Part shown: positions 17,548 to 26,908 of the stretch, piece after piece
Layout: the number at the start of each line of letters is the position of its first letter
Position numbering within the stretch: the stretch's first letter is position 1
From: a virus
Length of the DNA: 64,000 nucleotides
IMG/VR virus record: IMGVR_UViG_3300023196_002944
Coordinates: 1 to 64,000 of that record
Direction: 5' to 3' (one strand)
The notes under the pieces: generated by a model
Told to the model about the DNA's origin: nothing
The model's database searches: none
What the model saw: only the letters and a program-made list of their open reading frames with translations
Position numbers and translations under genes: made by a program

Positions 17548-18171
17548 ATGATCGTGCTGGTTTCTGCAGGCCATCATGGGCGGGCGAGAGGGGCAGTCTT
17601 TGAAGGCTTCTCTGAGTACCCCGAGACGTCGATCTGGGCTGATGCGCTCGTCACAGCGATCAACGAGATGAAAGAGACTCGGCACCATCCTCTTCTTGCA
17701 GACTACCCCGCAGCCATGCGCATTCAGAGTGGGCTACTGCGCGACAAGGTGGTTGAAGTCAACGAAATTTGCAAGGCGTCGCCTGTTTTCTGCGCCATAG
17801 AAATCCACTTTAATTCAGCCGCTGCCGCGAATGTCAGAGGAAGCGAGACGCTGTACGCTCCCGGTTCTCAGCGAGGCAGGGGCATTGCTCAGATTGTTCA
17901 GCGCTACTTGGCCAAGACGTTTCCGCCCGACCGTGGCATCAAGGAGGGCTGGTACCGTATGGATAGGCCGGGCATCATCGATTACCAAGGCGACGTTGAT
18001 GGTGATGAGAAAATTGACTTTTGGCTGCGTAAGACACAGTGCCCCGCGCTGATTGTCGAGCCTGAATTTATTCAGAACAATGGGCTGATTACTGGCAAGC
18101 GTGAAGAGGGGATAACGCAGTTGGCAGAAGGCGTACTTGACGCCTTCATGGCTCCTGCAACGAGGCAATAA
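17548..18171 (+). CDS. N-acetylmuramoyl-L-alanine amidase (endolysin)
   Basis: It is an Amidase_3-type zinc hydrolase cutting the bond between muramic acid and L-Ala in peptidoglycan. The expected metal-ligand motifs are present: SAGHHG at residues 6-11, IEIHFNSAA near residues 88-96 and LIVEPEFI near 170. At 207 aa it is a single catalytic domain with no cell-wall-binding module and no signal peptide, so export would need a holin. The membrane-protein genes on both sides complete a lysis cassette. Confidence 0.85.
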   Translation: MIVLVSAGHHGRARGAVFEGFSEYPETSIWADALVTAINEMKETRHHPLLADYPAAMRIQSGLLRDKVVEVNEICKASPVFCAIEIHFNSAAAANVRGSETLYAPGSQRGRGIAQIVQRYLAKTFPPDRGIKEGWYRMDRPGIIDYQGDVDGDEKIDFWLRKTQCPALIVEPEFIQNNGLITGKREEGITQLAEGVLDAFMAPATRQ

Positions 18172-18174
18172 AGT

Positions 18175-18603
18175 GTGGAACAAATACAGCAGAAGGTAGA
18201 ATACCTTGCTCCGACACAGCATCCGCCGCCACCTGATGGCGTATGGGAAGCGCTTTGGCCGGCGATCCACTCATTGATGACTCCAGCATTGATCGGGGCT
18301 TTCGTCCTCACGATTGCAGCAACGCATATCCTCAAACAGATTGTGCCCGTGACGTTCCCCCACGTTACAGCTAGTGAGAACATATGGCGGGCTTTCTGCG
18401 CTACAGCGTCCATGCTGATCGGCGCGATGGCGGGTACCGTTGTATGGCTTGCTTCCAATGCGGAATGGTTGGCTATCCCACTTGTGGCGTTCGGTACTGG
18501 ACTTGTCTGGCGGATAATGATCGCTTTGCTTCCCGCACGAATCAGTGCAGCTTTGATGACGGATGAAGACCGTCGATGGAAGCAGGAAGAGCTAGGAGGG
18601 TGA
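18175..18603 (+). CDS. Holin-like membrane protein, 142 aa
   Basis: It starts at a GTG (18175) three bases after the amidase stop. There are three likely transmembrane segments (about residues 35-55, 75-98 and 101-120) and a charged C-terminus (DEDRRWKQEEL). Size, topology and position fit a class I-type holin that releases the endolysin at lysis time. No family signature is certain. Confidence 0.6.
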   Translation: MEQIQQKVEYLAPTQHPPPPDGVWEALWPAIHSLMTPALIGAFVLTIAATHILKQIVPVTFPHVTASENIWRAFCATASMLIGAMAGTVVWLASNAEWLAIPLVAFGTGLVWRIMIALLPARISAALMTDEDRRWKQEELGG

Positions 18604-18604
18604 T

Positions 18605-19102
18605 ATGGAATGGTTAGACGGTCTATTAGGCATCGCTGCCACGGCTGGATCAGGCGGGCTATTCGGAGTAATTGGTGGGTTAGTCGGGGCCGTGGGGAAG
18701 TACTTCGGGGAGAAGCAGCGCCAAGCATGGGAAGTCCAGAAGCACGCCATGATGCTGGATACCATGAAGATGAGGCAGCAGATCGCGGCGAGTCAGGGTT
18801 CGTGGGACGGCTTAACCGCCGCCATGACCCAACAGCGCGAACCCGAAAGCAGTAATGTCCATATGTGGGTGAATGACATCCGCAGCCTGTTTCGGCCCAT
18901 GTTCACCATCATGCTCTGGGTTCTGTCAGCCTACATTTTTTACCTCCTACTTAACGGGGTTCTCGACAGTAAATTCAAGGCAGAGGGAGGTATTGAACTA
19001 GTCAAATACATCGTCCACAGCGTGATCTTCACAGCAGCGACTGCTGGCACGTGGTGGTTCGCTGATCGGGCGCTGATGCCGCCCGGTGCGAAGAGCAGAT
19101 AA
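18605..19102 (+). CDS. Membrane protein, possibly a GTA-type three-TM holin, 165 aa
   Basis: GGAGG precedes the ATG by five bases. A Gly/Ala-rich hydrophobic N-terminus (residues 8-32) is followed by a helical stretch (KQRQAWEVQKHAMMLD) and two further hydrophobic segments (100-120 and 135-155). This is the layout of the Holin_3TM family of gene-transfer agents, but the fit is by pattern only. It closes the lysis cassette just ahead of the portal gene and could instead be a minor virion membrane protein. Confidence 0.5.
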   Translation: MEWLDGLLGIAATAGSGGLFGVIGGLVGAVGKYFGEKQRQAWEVQKHAMMLDTMKMRQQIAASQGSWDGLTAAMTQQREPESSNVHMWVNDIRSLFRPMFTIMLWVLSAYIFYLLLNGVLDSKFKAEGGIELVKYIVHSVIFTAATAGTWWFADRALMPPGAKSR

Positions 19103-19121
19103 ATTAAGGTAGACTGCGGCT

Positions 19122-21233
19122 ATGCCAGCGAAAATGACGACGGAAAAACTTGAAGCTTTCCTGTTAGATATACGGGATGAGCCGAATTGGCGTCTTGAAG
19201 CCAACAAGGAAATGGATTACTACGATGGCAATCAACTCGACAATGACATTCTGAGACAGATGGAAGATCGGGGCATGGCCCCGCTGATTCGCAATTTGAT
19301 CGGGCCGACCATCGATGTCGTCTTGGGCATGGAAGCCAAGAACAAGCGTGACTGGAAGGTCGTGGGAGACGAAGAGAGCGACACAGATTCTGCCATGGCC
19401 ATGAACCAGCGCATGCGTGATGCAGAGCGCATGTCCGAGGCCGACCTTGCTTGCTCTGATGCTTACGGCTCACAGGTGAAGGTCGGTCTCGGATGGGTCG
19501 AAGTAGCCAGAGAGTCTAATCCCTTCGCTTCTCCCTATCGCGTCAGGTACGTCCACCGACGCGAGATGTTCCCTGACTGGCGTGACATCGAACGCGATCT
19601 GTCCAATTCTCGTTTTCTCGTTCGCAAACAATGGCATGACGAAGACATTCTGCTTCTGGCCTTCCCTGACCAGAAAGACAAGATCAAGGCGGCGATCTAC
19701 GGCAACAACGCCATGCCAATGTGGCAGACGATTCAGGAAGCCGCAGAGACCGATATCGAACTGGCGCAGAATCTTGAGACGGCGTCGCGTAGCAGCATCA
19801 ACGCAGAAGAGTACCGCGACTTTGATCGCAAGCGTGGTGCCCTGTTCGAAGTCTGGTACAAGGTTTATGAGCGGGCCGTTATCATGCGCCTCCCCGGTGG
19901 GCGCGTGGTCGAGTTCGATCTGAAGAACCCGAAGCATCAAGCCATTGCCAGTTCAGGTCAGGTCATTCTTGAGACAGCTATCATCCCGCGCATCCGGTTG
20001 TCGTGGTGGATTGGCCCCTACCAACTGGCTGACATCCCGAGCCCATACCCGCACAACCGATTCCCCTACGTCCCCTTCTGGGGCTACCGCGAAGACCGTA
20101 CTGGCATTCCGTATGGCCTGATCCGCCGCATGATGTCTCCGCAGGACGAGATCAATTCTCGCCTGTCGAAGATGATGTGGTTACTTTCAGCCAAGCGCGT
20201 AGTCATGGACTCCGACGCCACAGTGTGGACGCACGAGCGAGTCATGCAGGAAGTCGGTCGCCCTGATGCTTTCATCATCCTGAATGAGAACCGGAAAAAT
20301 AAGGACAAAGACGCCTTTCAGGTCGAGAGTGATTTCAACCTGTCGCAGCAGCAGTTCATGGTTCTGCAGGATGCTTCCAAGGCCATCAATGATACGGCTG
20401 GCGTCTATCAGGCCATGCTTGGCAAACAGGATCAGGGCGGGGCCGAATCCGGTGTTGCCATCAATTCGTTGGTCGAGCAGGGGGCCACTACGCTGGCTGA
20501 GATTAATGATAACTACCGTTACTCTCGTCGGCTTGTCGGTGAACAGTTGATGTCATTGGTCCGTGAGGATATGCGTGACGATCCGCAGACTGTTTCGGTG
20601 GACTTCAACGGGCGGCGTCGTGATATTGAATTGAACAAACCAACACAGGATGATCATGGGTACGTTTACCGCACCAATGACATCATGCTGGCAAAGATGC
20701 ATGTCGAGTTAGAAGACGTGCCGAACACGCCGGCCTACAAGTCGCAGCAGTTAATGCAACTGACTGAAATCACGAAGTCCTTGCCCGATGAACTCAAAGC
20801 GATTATTGTCGATCTCATTATCAAGGCGACTGATCTTGAACAGCGCCATGAAATCGCAGATCGTCTTGCCCGAGCGACTGGCCAGAAGCCAACTAATATG
20901 TCGCCCGAGGAAGAGGAAGAGTACGAAGCCGCGCAGCAGAAGCAGCAGGAGCAGGAGCAGCTTGCTTTGCGCGAACTGGCAGCGAAGGTTGAGAAACTGG
21001 AGGCCGATGCAGAACTTTCCCGCTCCAAGGCTGATAAGACTGAAGCGGAAACGGACATCCTTGAGGATGATGCGGTGCGTAAAGTGGACGTGCACGAACA
21101 AGAGGCAGGGTCACGCCGATTGGAAGATGCGCGTACATTGAGCGAAGCCGACCGCAACGAGGCCCAAGCAACCGCTGCGTTGCAGAAGCCAAAAGAATCG
21201 TCCGCTGGAACGACATCCAGCAAAAAGAAGTGA
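19122..21233 (+). CDS. Portal protein, P22-type
   Basis: The dodecameric portal is the DNA channel and docking site of terminase. The N-terminal region (YYDGNQL, RGMAPLIRNLIGPTIDVVLG, YGSQVKVGLGWVEV) and the middle (NRFPYVPFWGYREDRTGIPYG, SRLSKMMWLLSAKRV) match P22-like portals, and 703 aa is the normal length. The C-terminal 130 residues are a long Glu/Ala/Gln-rich helix (the barrel), ending in a Lys tail. It heads the head-assembly cluster: scaffold, capsid and decoration follow directly. Confidence 0.85.
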   Translation: MPAKMTTEKLEAFLLDIRDEPNWRLEANKEMDYYDGNQLDNDILRQMEDRGMAPLIRNLIGPTIDVVLGMEAKNKRDWKVVGDEESDTDSAMAMNQRMRDAERMSEADLACSDAYGSQVKVGLGWVEVARESNPFASPYRVRYVHRREMFPDWRDIERDLSNSRFLVRKQWHDEDILLLAFPDQKDKIKAAIYGNNAMPMWQTIQEAAETDIELAQNLETASRSSINAEEYRDFDRKRGALFEVWYKVYERAVIMRLPGGRVVEFDLKNPKHQAIASSGQVILETAIIPRIRLSWWIGPYQLADIPSPYPHNRFPYVPFWGYREDRTGIPYGLIRRMMSPQDEINSRLSKMMWLLSAKRVVMDSDATVWTHERVMQEVGRPDAFIILNENRKNKDKDAFQVESDFNLSQQQFMVLQDASKAINDTAGVYQAMLGKQDQGGAESGVAINSLVEQGATTLAEINDNYRYSRRLVGEQLMSLVREDMRDDPQTVSVDFNGRRRDIELNKPTQDDHGYVYRTNDIMLAKMHVELEDVPNTPAYKSQQLMQLTEITKSLPDELKAIIVDLIIKATDLEQRHEIADRLARATGQKPTNMSPEEEEEYEAAQQKQQEQEQLALRELAAKVEKLEADAELSRSKADKTEAETDILEDDAVRKVDVHEQEAGSRRLEDARTLSEADRNEAQATAALQKPKESSAGTTSSKKK

Positions 21234-21269
21234 CCACTCCGCGAACCCGAGCGAAAGAGGGATAGAGAA

Positions 21270-22421
21270 ATGGCAGGCGAAAACGCAATTGATCTGGACA
21301 AACCGGAAACATGGCCGGATGACATTGGCGAGTTAGAGTCTTTGACGGGCGGTATCCCCGACCCGGAAGACGCTCCCGGCGATAAAGGGAAGACCACTGA
21401 CTCAGATGACGATGACAAGCTGACGGACGAGGAAAAAGCAGCCGCTCAAAAGGTGGAAGAGGAAGAGAAAGCCAAGGCCGATGCCGACGCTGCGAAAGTA
21501 GCAGATGAGGAAGCCGCTGCAGCGAAAGCTGCAGAGGAAGCCGAAGCTGCCGCCGCTGCTGCGAAGGAGAAGGAAGAGGAAGAACTTCCGATTGCGACAC
21601 GGGACGGCAAACAAACCATACCGTTCGAAGTCCTTCAGCAAGAGCGCCAAAAGGCTCGGGATGCGATAGCTCGTAATACCGAACTTGAGGCTGAACTTGA
21701 GGCGGCTCGTAAGGTTACTCCGGTCGATAAGACTGTAGTGACAGAAGAGGAAGCCGAAGAGTTTGTTGTCACCGAGGCCATGCAGGCGAAAGCCGATCAG
21801 TTGAAAGAGGATTGGGGCGAAGACATTGCGGAGCAGCACATCAACAGTCTGCGCATCGCGTTTGACAATGAGCAGCTTCGTAAGAAAATCGACTCCCTTG
21901 AGACGGAGACAAGTCGCACTTCGGCAGCATCGAAACAGAGAGAAGAAACCGTGGTTCAGGCCGCGATTGACAACTCTCCTGACATGCTGGCGTGGCAGAG
22001 TGGGGACGCGGCCATGTATGACCGCTCTCTCACAATGCATGACACATTGATGGGTACTGACCCAACATATGCTGCGATGACTTGGGAAGAACGGTTTCAG
22101 GCACTTCCGAGCCGCGTTCGCGCTGCCTACGGAATGCCAGAGCCGAAACCCAAGGAAGACCCTCCGAAACCCAAGGAAGACCCTCCTGCCAAGACTCCAG
22201 AGGAAATTGAGGCGGAAGCTAAAGCTGCAGCCGACAAAGCTGTTGCTGAAGGCAAGCCTCCAAATTCCATGTCGGACCTTCCAAAAGGTGACACACCGAT
22301 TGAGAAGACACCGATCGAAGCGCTTGAGGGGTTGGACAGTGTTGATATCCAGAAGAAAATGCTGGAGCTATCTGAATCAGACCCGGTGGCCTACGAGCGG
22401 TACATCAACTCTCTCATGTGA
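21270..22421 (+). CDS. Scaffold-like protein, 383 aa
   Basis: The protein is extremely acidic and Ala/Glu/Lys-rich over residues 45-125, with coiled-coil character through the middle and a Pro/Lys/Glu repeat (EPKPKEDPP, PKEDPP) near residue 290. The composition and its place between portal and capsid genes are those of a phage scaffolding protein, which organises the procapsid and is then removed. No protease motif is seen. Only the functional class is inferred; sequence identity with known scaffolds would be low. Confidence 0.75.
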   Translation: MAGENAIDLDKPETWPDDIGELESLTGGIPDPEDAPGDKGKTTDSDDDDKLTDEEKAAAQKVEEEEKAKADADAAKVADEEAAAAKAAEEAEAAAAAAKEKEEEELPIATRDGKQTIPFEVLQQERQKARDAIARNTELEAELEAARKVTPVDKTVVTEEEAEEFVVTEAMQAKADQLKEDWGEDIAEQHINSLRIAFDNEQLRKKIDSLETETSRTSAASKQREETVVQAAIDNSPDMLAWQSGDAAMYDRSLTMHDTLMGTDPTYAAMTWEERFQALPSRVRAAYGMPEPKPKEDPPKPKEDPPAKTPEEIEAEAKAAADKAVAEGKPPNSMSDLPKGDTPIEKTPIEALEGLDSVDIQKKMLELSESDPVAYERYINSLM

Positions 22422-22465
22422 GCCTGATGGAAGGGGAAACAACGGTCTAAAATGAGGAACCTCTA

Positions 22466-23704
22466 ATGGCTCAGACCAATATCCCCTTTGGGCATCCCCT
22501 TGCCCGTAAGGTTTTCGGTGCGGCTGTCTTCGCAGAAGTGGTACGTGCCCCAAGCCTTACAAATCGCCTCGTCGGCCCGGCTCCCAAGCTGGGTCAGGCG
22601 ACCGCAAAGCTGGAGAAGATGCAGACTTCAGCCGATTACCCAATTATTCGGGTCACTGATCTGAATAAGGGTGCTGGTGATACCGTCAGTGTTGACCTGT
22701 TCAACATCCTTGAAGGTAAGCCGGTGATGGGTGATACCAAGCTGTCAGGCAAGATGATGAAACTGACCTCGTCCAGCATGGACGTCCAGTTGAATCAGTG
22801 CCGTGGCGGCGTCGACACCGGTGGTCGGATGACGCAGCAGCGTACTATCCATGACCTCCGTCGTGTCGGTCTTGCCGGCCTCGCCGGTTGGTACGCTCGG
22901 TTGGCTGAACAGCGTCGGTTCGTCCATCTGGCTGGTGCCCGTGGATCGCAGAATACTGCGGACTGGGTTATCCCGCTGGCTGCGGACGGTGACTTCAGCA
23001 CCATCATGGTCAACTCGGTAGCTCCACCGACCTATGACCGTCACTTGTACTCGGGTGCAGCCAATGCGGCCCCTGCGGATATCGCAGCGGCGGATATGCT
23101 CGTACTGGATGACATCGACCGTATGCGGGCGCTCATTGATGAGCAGAACTTCCCGTTGCAGCCGGTGAAGTTCCCCGACGATCCGGCGGCGGAAGACGAG
23201 CCACTGTTCGTGTTGCTGGTTAGCTCACGTGTGTGGCATCACCTCCAGACGGAAACCGGTTCTACGGCGTGGCGTACCTTCTTGATGAACGCTCGTGAGC
23301 GTTCTAGCAAGAACCCGCTGTTTACCGGAATGCCGGGGATGTGGAACGGAATCCTTGTTCGTAAGATGCCGCGTGCCATTCGGTTCAATCCGGGTGACGT
23401 CGTGACCATCGCCACGAACGCGGATACGCCGGGTACCACGACCAGTACGGTCGCTGCTGGCGTTACGGTTGATCGCTCAGTCTTGCTCGGTGCACAGGCA
23501 CTGTGCGAGGTCTACGGTCGCCACACGTCGTCTGGTACTCACTTCAATTGGCACGAAGAGAAGACCGACCATGAAAACACGCTGGAAGCGTCGATTGCGT
23601 CCATCACTGGCTGTTCGAAGCTTCGCTTCGCTGACAAAGCCGGTCGGACCAATGACCATGGCGTCATGGTCATCGATTCTTCTTCGCCCACCATCGTCGC
23701 GTAA
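22466..23704 (+). CDS. Major capsid protein, N4 gp56-like
   Basis: A 412-residue protein in the canonical capsid position. Its N-terminal part (FGHPLARKVF, AEVVRAPSLTNRLVG) and the LVSSRVWHHLQTET and HEEKTDHENTLEASI passages fit the N4 gp56 / DUF4043 capsid family, an HK97-fold. GAGG lies upstream of the ATG. It should be the most abundant virion protein. The scaffold precedes it and a probable decoration protein and a strong hairpin follow, so this transcript segment is well delimited. Confidence 0.85.
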   Translation: MAQTNIPFGHPLARKVFGAAVFAEVVRAPSLTNRLVGPAPKLGQATAKLEKMQTSADYPIIRVTDLNKGAGDTVSVDLFNILEGKPVMGDTKLSGKMMKLTSSSMDVQLNQCRGGVDTGGRMTQQRTIHDLRRVGLAGLAGWYARLAEQRRFVHLAGARGSQNTADWVIPLAADGDFSTIMVNSVAPPTYDRHLYSGAANAAPADIAAADMLVLDDIDRMRALIDEQNFPLQPVKFPDDPAAEDEPLFVLLVSSRVWHHLQTETGSTAWRTFLMNARERSSKNPLFTGMPGMWNGILVRKMPRAIRFNPGDVVTIATNADTPGTTTSTVAAGVTVDRSVLLGAQALCEVYGRHTSSGTHFNWHEEKTDHENTLEASIASITGCSKLRFADKAGRTNDHGVMVIDSSSPTIVA

Positions 23705-23718
23705 GGGAGGGTTAGTAA

Positions 23719-24132
23719 ATGGCTGACTTCAACTTCACTGAACTGCGCCGTGACCTCATCCCTGCGGGGACTTGGGGTAACGTCAACGTGGTTCTTGGCG
23801 CTTACACTGCTGATACGAATGAGAACACGACTGACCGTATCGCGCTGTGTAAGGTTCCGGGCAACGCCTTGATTCTTGGCTTTGCCTACACCATCGGTGA
23901 CATGGGTACCGCTCAGACGTTCGACCTCGGTGTCGAGGCTGAAGACGGGCTACCTACTGCCCCGACGTCACTGGCGACTGCAATTGCAGAAGCCACCGCT
24001 GCGGTTGTCTGGATTCCCGGTGGTCTGGCCACGGTCGAGGATTCGTATATCTTTGCCACTCTTGGCGGTGCTGACATCACCGTTGCGGGCGACATCGATA
24101 TCACGGTGTTCTACCGTTACGACAACGCCTGA
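23719..24132 (+). CDS. Probable capsid decoration or head protein, 137 aa
   Basis: A very strong ribosome site (AAGGGAGGG) lies before the ATG at 23719, as expected for an abundant product. The sequence is Ala/Thr/Gly-rich, beta-type and acidic (VKFR-free core, ends TVFYRYDNA). It directly follows the capsid gene and precedes the terminator-like hairpin. A head decoration or cement protein is the likely role, inferred from position and expression signal. Confidence 0.6.
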   Translation: MADFNFTELRRDLIPAGTWGNVNVVLGAYTADTNENTTDRIALCKVPGNALILGFAYTIGDMGTAQTFDLGVEAEDGLPTAPTSLATAIAEATAAVVWIPGGLATVEDSYIFATLGGADITVAGDIDITVFYRYDNA

Positions 24133-24140
24133 TCGGCGTA

Positions 24141-24165
24141 GCCCCCGGCCAAAGTGGCCGGGGGC
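24141..24165 (+). terminator. Strong hairpin after the capsid cluster
   Basis: GCCCCCGGCC and GGCCGGGGGC form a perfect 10-bp GC-rich stem around AAAGT, nine bases after the preceding stop. Only ACTTTC follows, so it may act as a leaky terminator or protect the capsid mRNA 3' end. Confidence 0.7.
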
Positions 24166-24183
24166 ACTTTCAAGGGAGTAGGC

Positions 24184-24534
24184 ATGGAAACTGTCCGCTT
24201 AAAGTACGTAGGCGCAGAGCCTCGACTGGACCGAACACTGGATATCCCCATTGTGTGGATGCCCGGTGATGTCCGTATCTACCCCCGCCGCCTTCGGCCG
24301 AATAGTAAATTCTACAAGGCCATGAAGGGGCAAATCGGGAATGACGATATCGGTCTTCCCATCCCTGTTTTCCCAGAACGTATTTCCCCGCGAGACATCG
24401 AACGATCTATTAAATGGTATTCGCTGATGGAACTCGTTGAAATGCGCGAGGTGTATCAGGCTGCAAAGATGCGCCAGCACCGCGACGTAGTCGACGAGGA
24501 AATCATCCGCCGGGAGGGTGAAGGTGAAACTTGA
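24184..24534 (+). CDS. Hypothetical head-tail region protein, 116 aa
   Basis: GGGAG lies five bases upstream of the ATG at 24184; the GTG/ATG choices further upstream fall in the hairpin and are rejected. The N-terminal half looks like a small beta domain (VRLKYVGAEPRLDRTLDIPI). The C-terminal half is helical and charged. It resembles small connector-region proteins of podoviruses but I cannot name the family. It overlaps the adaptor gene by 11 bases. Confidence 0.55.
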   Translation: METVRLKYVGAEPRLDRTLDIPIVWMPGDVRIYPRRLRPNSKFYKAMKGQIGNDDIGLPIPVFPERISPRDIERSIKWYSLMELVEMREVYQAAKMRQHRDVVDEEIIRREGEGET

Positions 24535-25240
24535 ACCTTTAGTTCGCCATCTACGGTCCAAGTTATTGGACTTTGGCACCTACGTCGCCACGGACGAAGA
24601 GTGGATCGATGACGATGCCGACATGCTCTGGAAGAATGAGGAACTGGTCCTCTACCTCCAGAGAGCGGAGGAAGAATTCTGCCGGCGCTATCCGATCATG
24701 GATCGCACTACGGCAGCGGTGTGTCAGGCTACAGTGACGCTGGCTGATCCCATCGTTGTTCTCGATCCCCGCGTCTTGCAGGTAGATCGCATCAAGCTGT
24801 CTACGGGCACGCAGTTTCTGAAGCAAATTTTCCTCACTGAACTGGAGGAAGTAATACCAGATACGTGGGAAGCTGAGACGGGTGAGCCTACGCATTTCAT
24901 CGAAGACTGGGAGCGCAATAAGCTACGGCTCTATCCGATCCCGATCACGACGGGCACAGCAGACATGCACGTTGGCCGCAACCCGCTGCGTGCACTCAAA
25001 TGGGATTTTAATAATCGCTCCCCAGAGATTCCTGAAGTGTCGCATGCCCATCTTCTGGACTGGGCCTTGTATCTGGCCTACCTCAAGGATGACACCGAAG
25101 AAACGGCCGATGTGAAGCGGGCCATGACGTTCCGCGATCTGTTTAATGACAACGTCGGTGGTGATATCTCCGTGAAGGCCATGGAGGCTCGTAGGCACCA
25201 CGCGGCGCGCCCTCCACGCACTCGGGCTTATGACCGATGA
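24524..25240 (+). CDS. Head-tail adaptor (connector) protein, 238 aa
   Basis: The pattern is LVLYLQRAEEEFCRRYPIM, then VLDPRVLQVDRIKL, TWEAETGEPTHFIEDW, LRLYPIP and MHVGRNPL. It is the signature of phage adaptor proteins that form the first ring beneath the portal. The GTG at 24524 has GGAGG six bases upstream; a GTG at 24518 lies too close to it. It overlaps the next gene by 4 bases (ATGA). The family call is from remembered pattern, with good context. Confidence 0.75.
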   Translation: MKLEPLVRHLRSKLLDFGTYVATDEEWIDDDADMLWKNEELVLYLQRAEEEFCRRYPIMDRTTAAVCQATVTLADPIVVLDPRVLQVDRIKLSTGTQFLKQIFLTELEEVIPDTWEAETGEPTHFIEDWERNKLRLYPIPITTGTADMHVGRNPLRALKWDFNNRSPEIPEVSHAHLLDWALYLAYLKDDTEETADVKRAMTFRDLFNDNVGGDISVKAMEARRHHAARPPRTRAYDR

Positions 25241-26421
25241 GTCAGTCAGTCAACATTGACCGGTTCTTGGGTCTGCGCAACAAGGTCGATGAGTTGCGTA
25301 CGGTCACCGATGGCGGCATCGGTCTGACGCGGGCCGACAACATCTACATCGATGATGAATTCAAGATGCAGTTTGCCGAGGGCACCACACGCGTGACCAC
25401 GGAGATTTCACGCGAGTTGATTATCAGCCATGATGAACAACGGGCGTTGGTTATCACAGGGACCACTTTACGAAAACTAAATGATGATCTGACGACCACG
25501 ATGATCATGGATGGGCTGGACCCTACAGCCACGTATGACTACTGTGAGGTCAACGAATTCATCTATCTGTCCTCGTCCAAGGGGGACTCATGGATCATCG
25601 CTCCTGACTTCACTGTGCGTGCGTGGGGGCTTCCATTGCCAGCACAGGTGGACCTGTTCTTCGTCGATGGCTATCTGGCTGCAGGTCGATACCAAGTCGC
25701 CTGCACATTCGTAGCGCCTGACGGCCGTGAATCCGGTGCGCCGCTGTCGACCGTACTTGAGGTCGTGGACAGCAGTGCCTTGGTGATCAGCGATATCCCA
25801 CAACTCGCTGGCCACCTGACGCGGGTGTACATTTCCTCCACAAACGGAACTGTGCTGTACCGCGCTTTCGAGACGACGCAGATTGTCGTGACGTGGAATG
25901 GTCCGGTCGACGAACTCGTTGAGCCGCTACGCACGCAGTTCCTGCGTCCACCTCCCGCTGCTGATCGCGTGGCCTACTACCGTGGACAGTTGATCCTCAG
26001 TTACTGGGATGCGCACCGGAACATTTCCATCCTCTATGGCAGTCAACCGTTGGGGTTTGAACTCTTTGATACCCTGAAGAATGCCAACGTCCTGTCTGGG
26101 CGAGTGCATGTGCTGCGGGGCATGAAGGAATATCTCGTTATTGGCACTGACAGTGAAATCTACATCTACGCCGATGATGACCTTACAAGGGTGGCCAAAT
26201 ATGGGGTGCCTTTTGGTAAATCGGATGTAGAATACGAGAAGAAGGTCTACTTCTGGTCAAACCGAGGCGTCTGTCGTGCTGCGCCTTTTGAGAACATGAC
26301 CGAAGAAGATGTGAGTTTGCCTCCGGGTACGGATACCTACGGGGCAATCGTGGAGAGCGGCGGTGTTGAGAAATACGTCGTAATGCTCAATGATAGTGGC
26401 ACAGCACGTAATGCTTACTGA
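25237..26421 (+). CDS. Probable tail nozzle/stabilisation protein, 394 aa
   Basis: The protein is beta-rich with a propeller-like pattern (NIDRFLGLRNKVDE, LTRADNIYIDDEFKMQFAEG, NEFIYLSSSKGDSWII, WGLPLP, YISSTNGTVLYRAF). It fits the P22 gp10 / podovirus nozzle type of tail protein, in which an early GLRN..D...L..A.N...D motif precedes repeated beta blades. It follows the adaptor and overlaps it by 4 bases. Likely part of the short tail tube. Confidence 0.65.
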   Translation: MSQSVNIDRFLGLRNKVDELRTVTDGGIGLTRADNIYIDDEFKMQFAEGTTRVTTEISRELIISHDEQRALVITGTTLRKLNDDLTTTMIMDGLDPTATYDYCEVNEFIYLSSSKGDSWIIAPDFTVRAWGLPLPAQVDLFFVDGYLAAGRYQVACTFVAPDGRESGAPLSTVLEVVDSSALVISDIPQLAGHLTRVYISSTNGTVLYRAFETTQIVVTWNGPVDELVEPLRTQFLRPPPAADRVAYYRGQLILSYWDAHRNISILYGSQPLGFELFDTLKNANVLSGRVHVLRGMKEYLVIGTDSEIYIYADDDLTRVAKYGVPFGKSDVEYEKKVYFWSNRGVCRAAPFENMTEEDVSLPPGTDTYGAIVESGGVEKYVVMLNDSGTARNAY

Positions 26422-26433
26422 GAGGTAATTGAC

Positions 26434-26898
26434 ATGGCTATCCGCTTCAGCACCGGTCTTCGGGATAACATTCTGGACACCGCCAATTTTGGTGCCATCT
26501 TCAACGATGGTGTCATCTACATTTACTCCGGCTCCCAACCTGCTTCTGCTGACAACGCTGTCAGCGGCACGCTGCTGGCTAAGGTCACTGTTGACGCAGG
26601 TGCCTTCGCATTTGGCTCCCCGACCAACGGGTTGTCGTTCGCAGCGGCGGCTGTCGCAGGCCAGCTACTCAAGAACGCCGCCGAAACGTGGCAGTGGCTC
26701 GGTGAAGCTGCTGGCGTCGCCGGCTGGTTCCGCCTGATGGCCAACCCTGTCGATAACCTCGGGGCTAGCACTACGCTGCCTCGCATGGATGGCACCATCG
26801 GTACGTTCGGGGCTGACCTGAACTTGTCGAATGTGAACATCGCTGTCAGTCAGGTGGGTACCATCGACACGTTCACGGCCACCATCAACGCCAACTAA
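26434..26898 (+). CDS. Tail/virion protein, 154 aa (paralogue A)
   Basis: A small beta-rich structural protein with the features GVIYIYSGSQPASADNAVSG, NGLSF, WQWLGEAAGVAGWFRLM and RMDGTIGTFGADLNLSNV. I have seen this pattern in small tail-associated proteins of many phages. The following gene encodes a clear paralogue (AEGNLKTLMETADI... instead of the opening here, the same FRL and DLNLSS blocks). Function beyond structural is unknown. Confidence 0.6.
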   Translation: MAIRFSTGLRDNILDTANFGAIFNDGVIYIYSGSQPASADNAVSGTLLAKVTVDAGAFAFGSPTNGLSFAAAAVAGQLLKNAAETWQWLGEAAGVAGWFRLMANPVDNLGASTTLPRMDGTIGTFGADLNLSNVNIAVSQVGTIDTFTATINAN

Positions 26899-26908
26899 GG
26901 GGTGAGCC

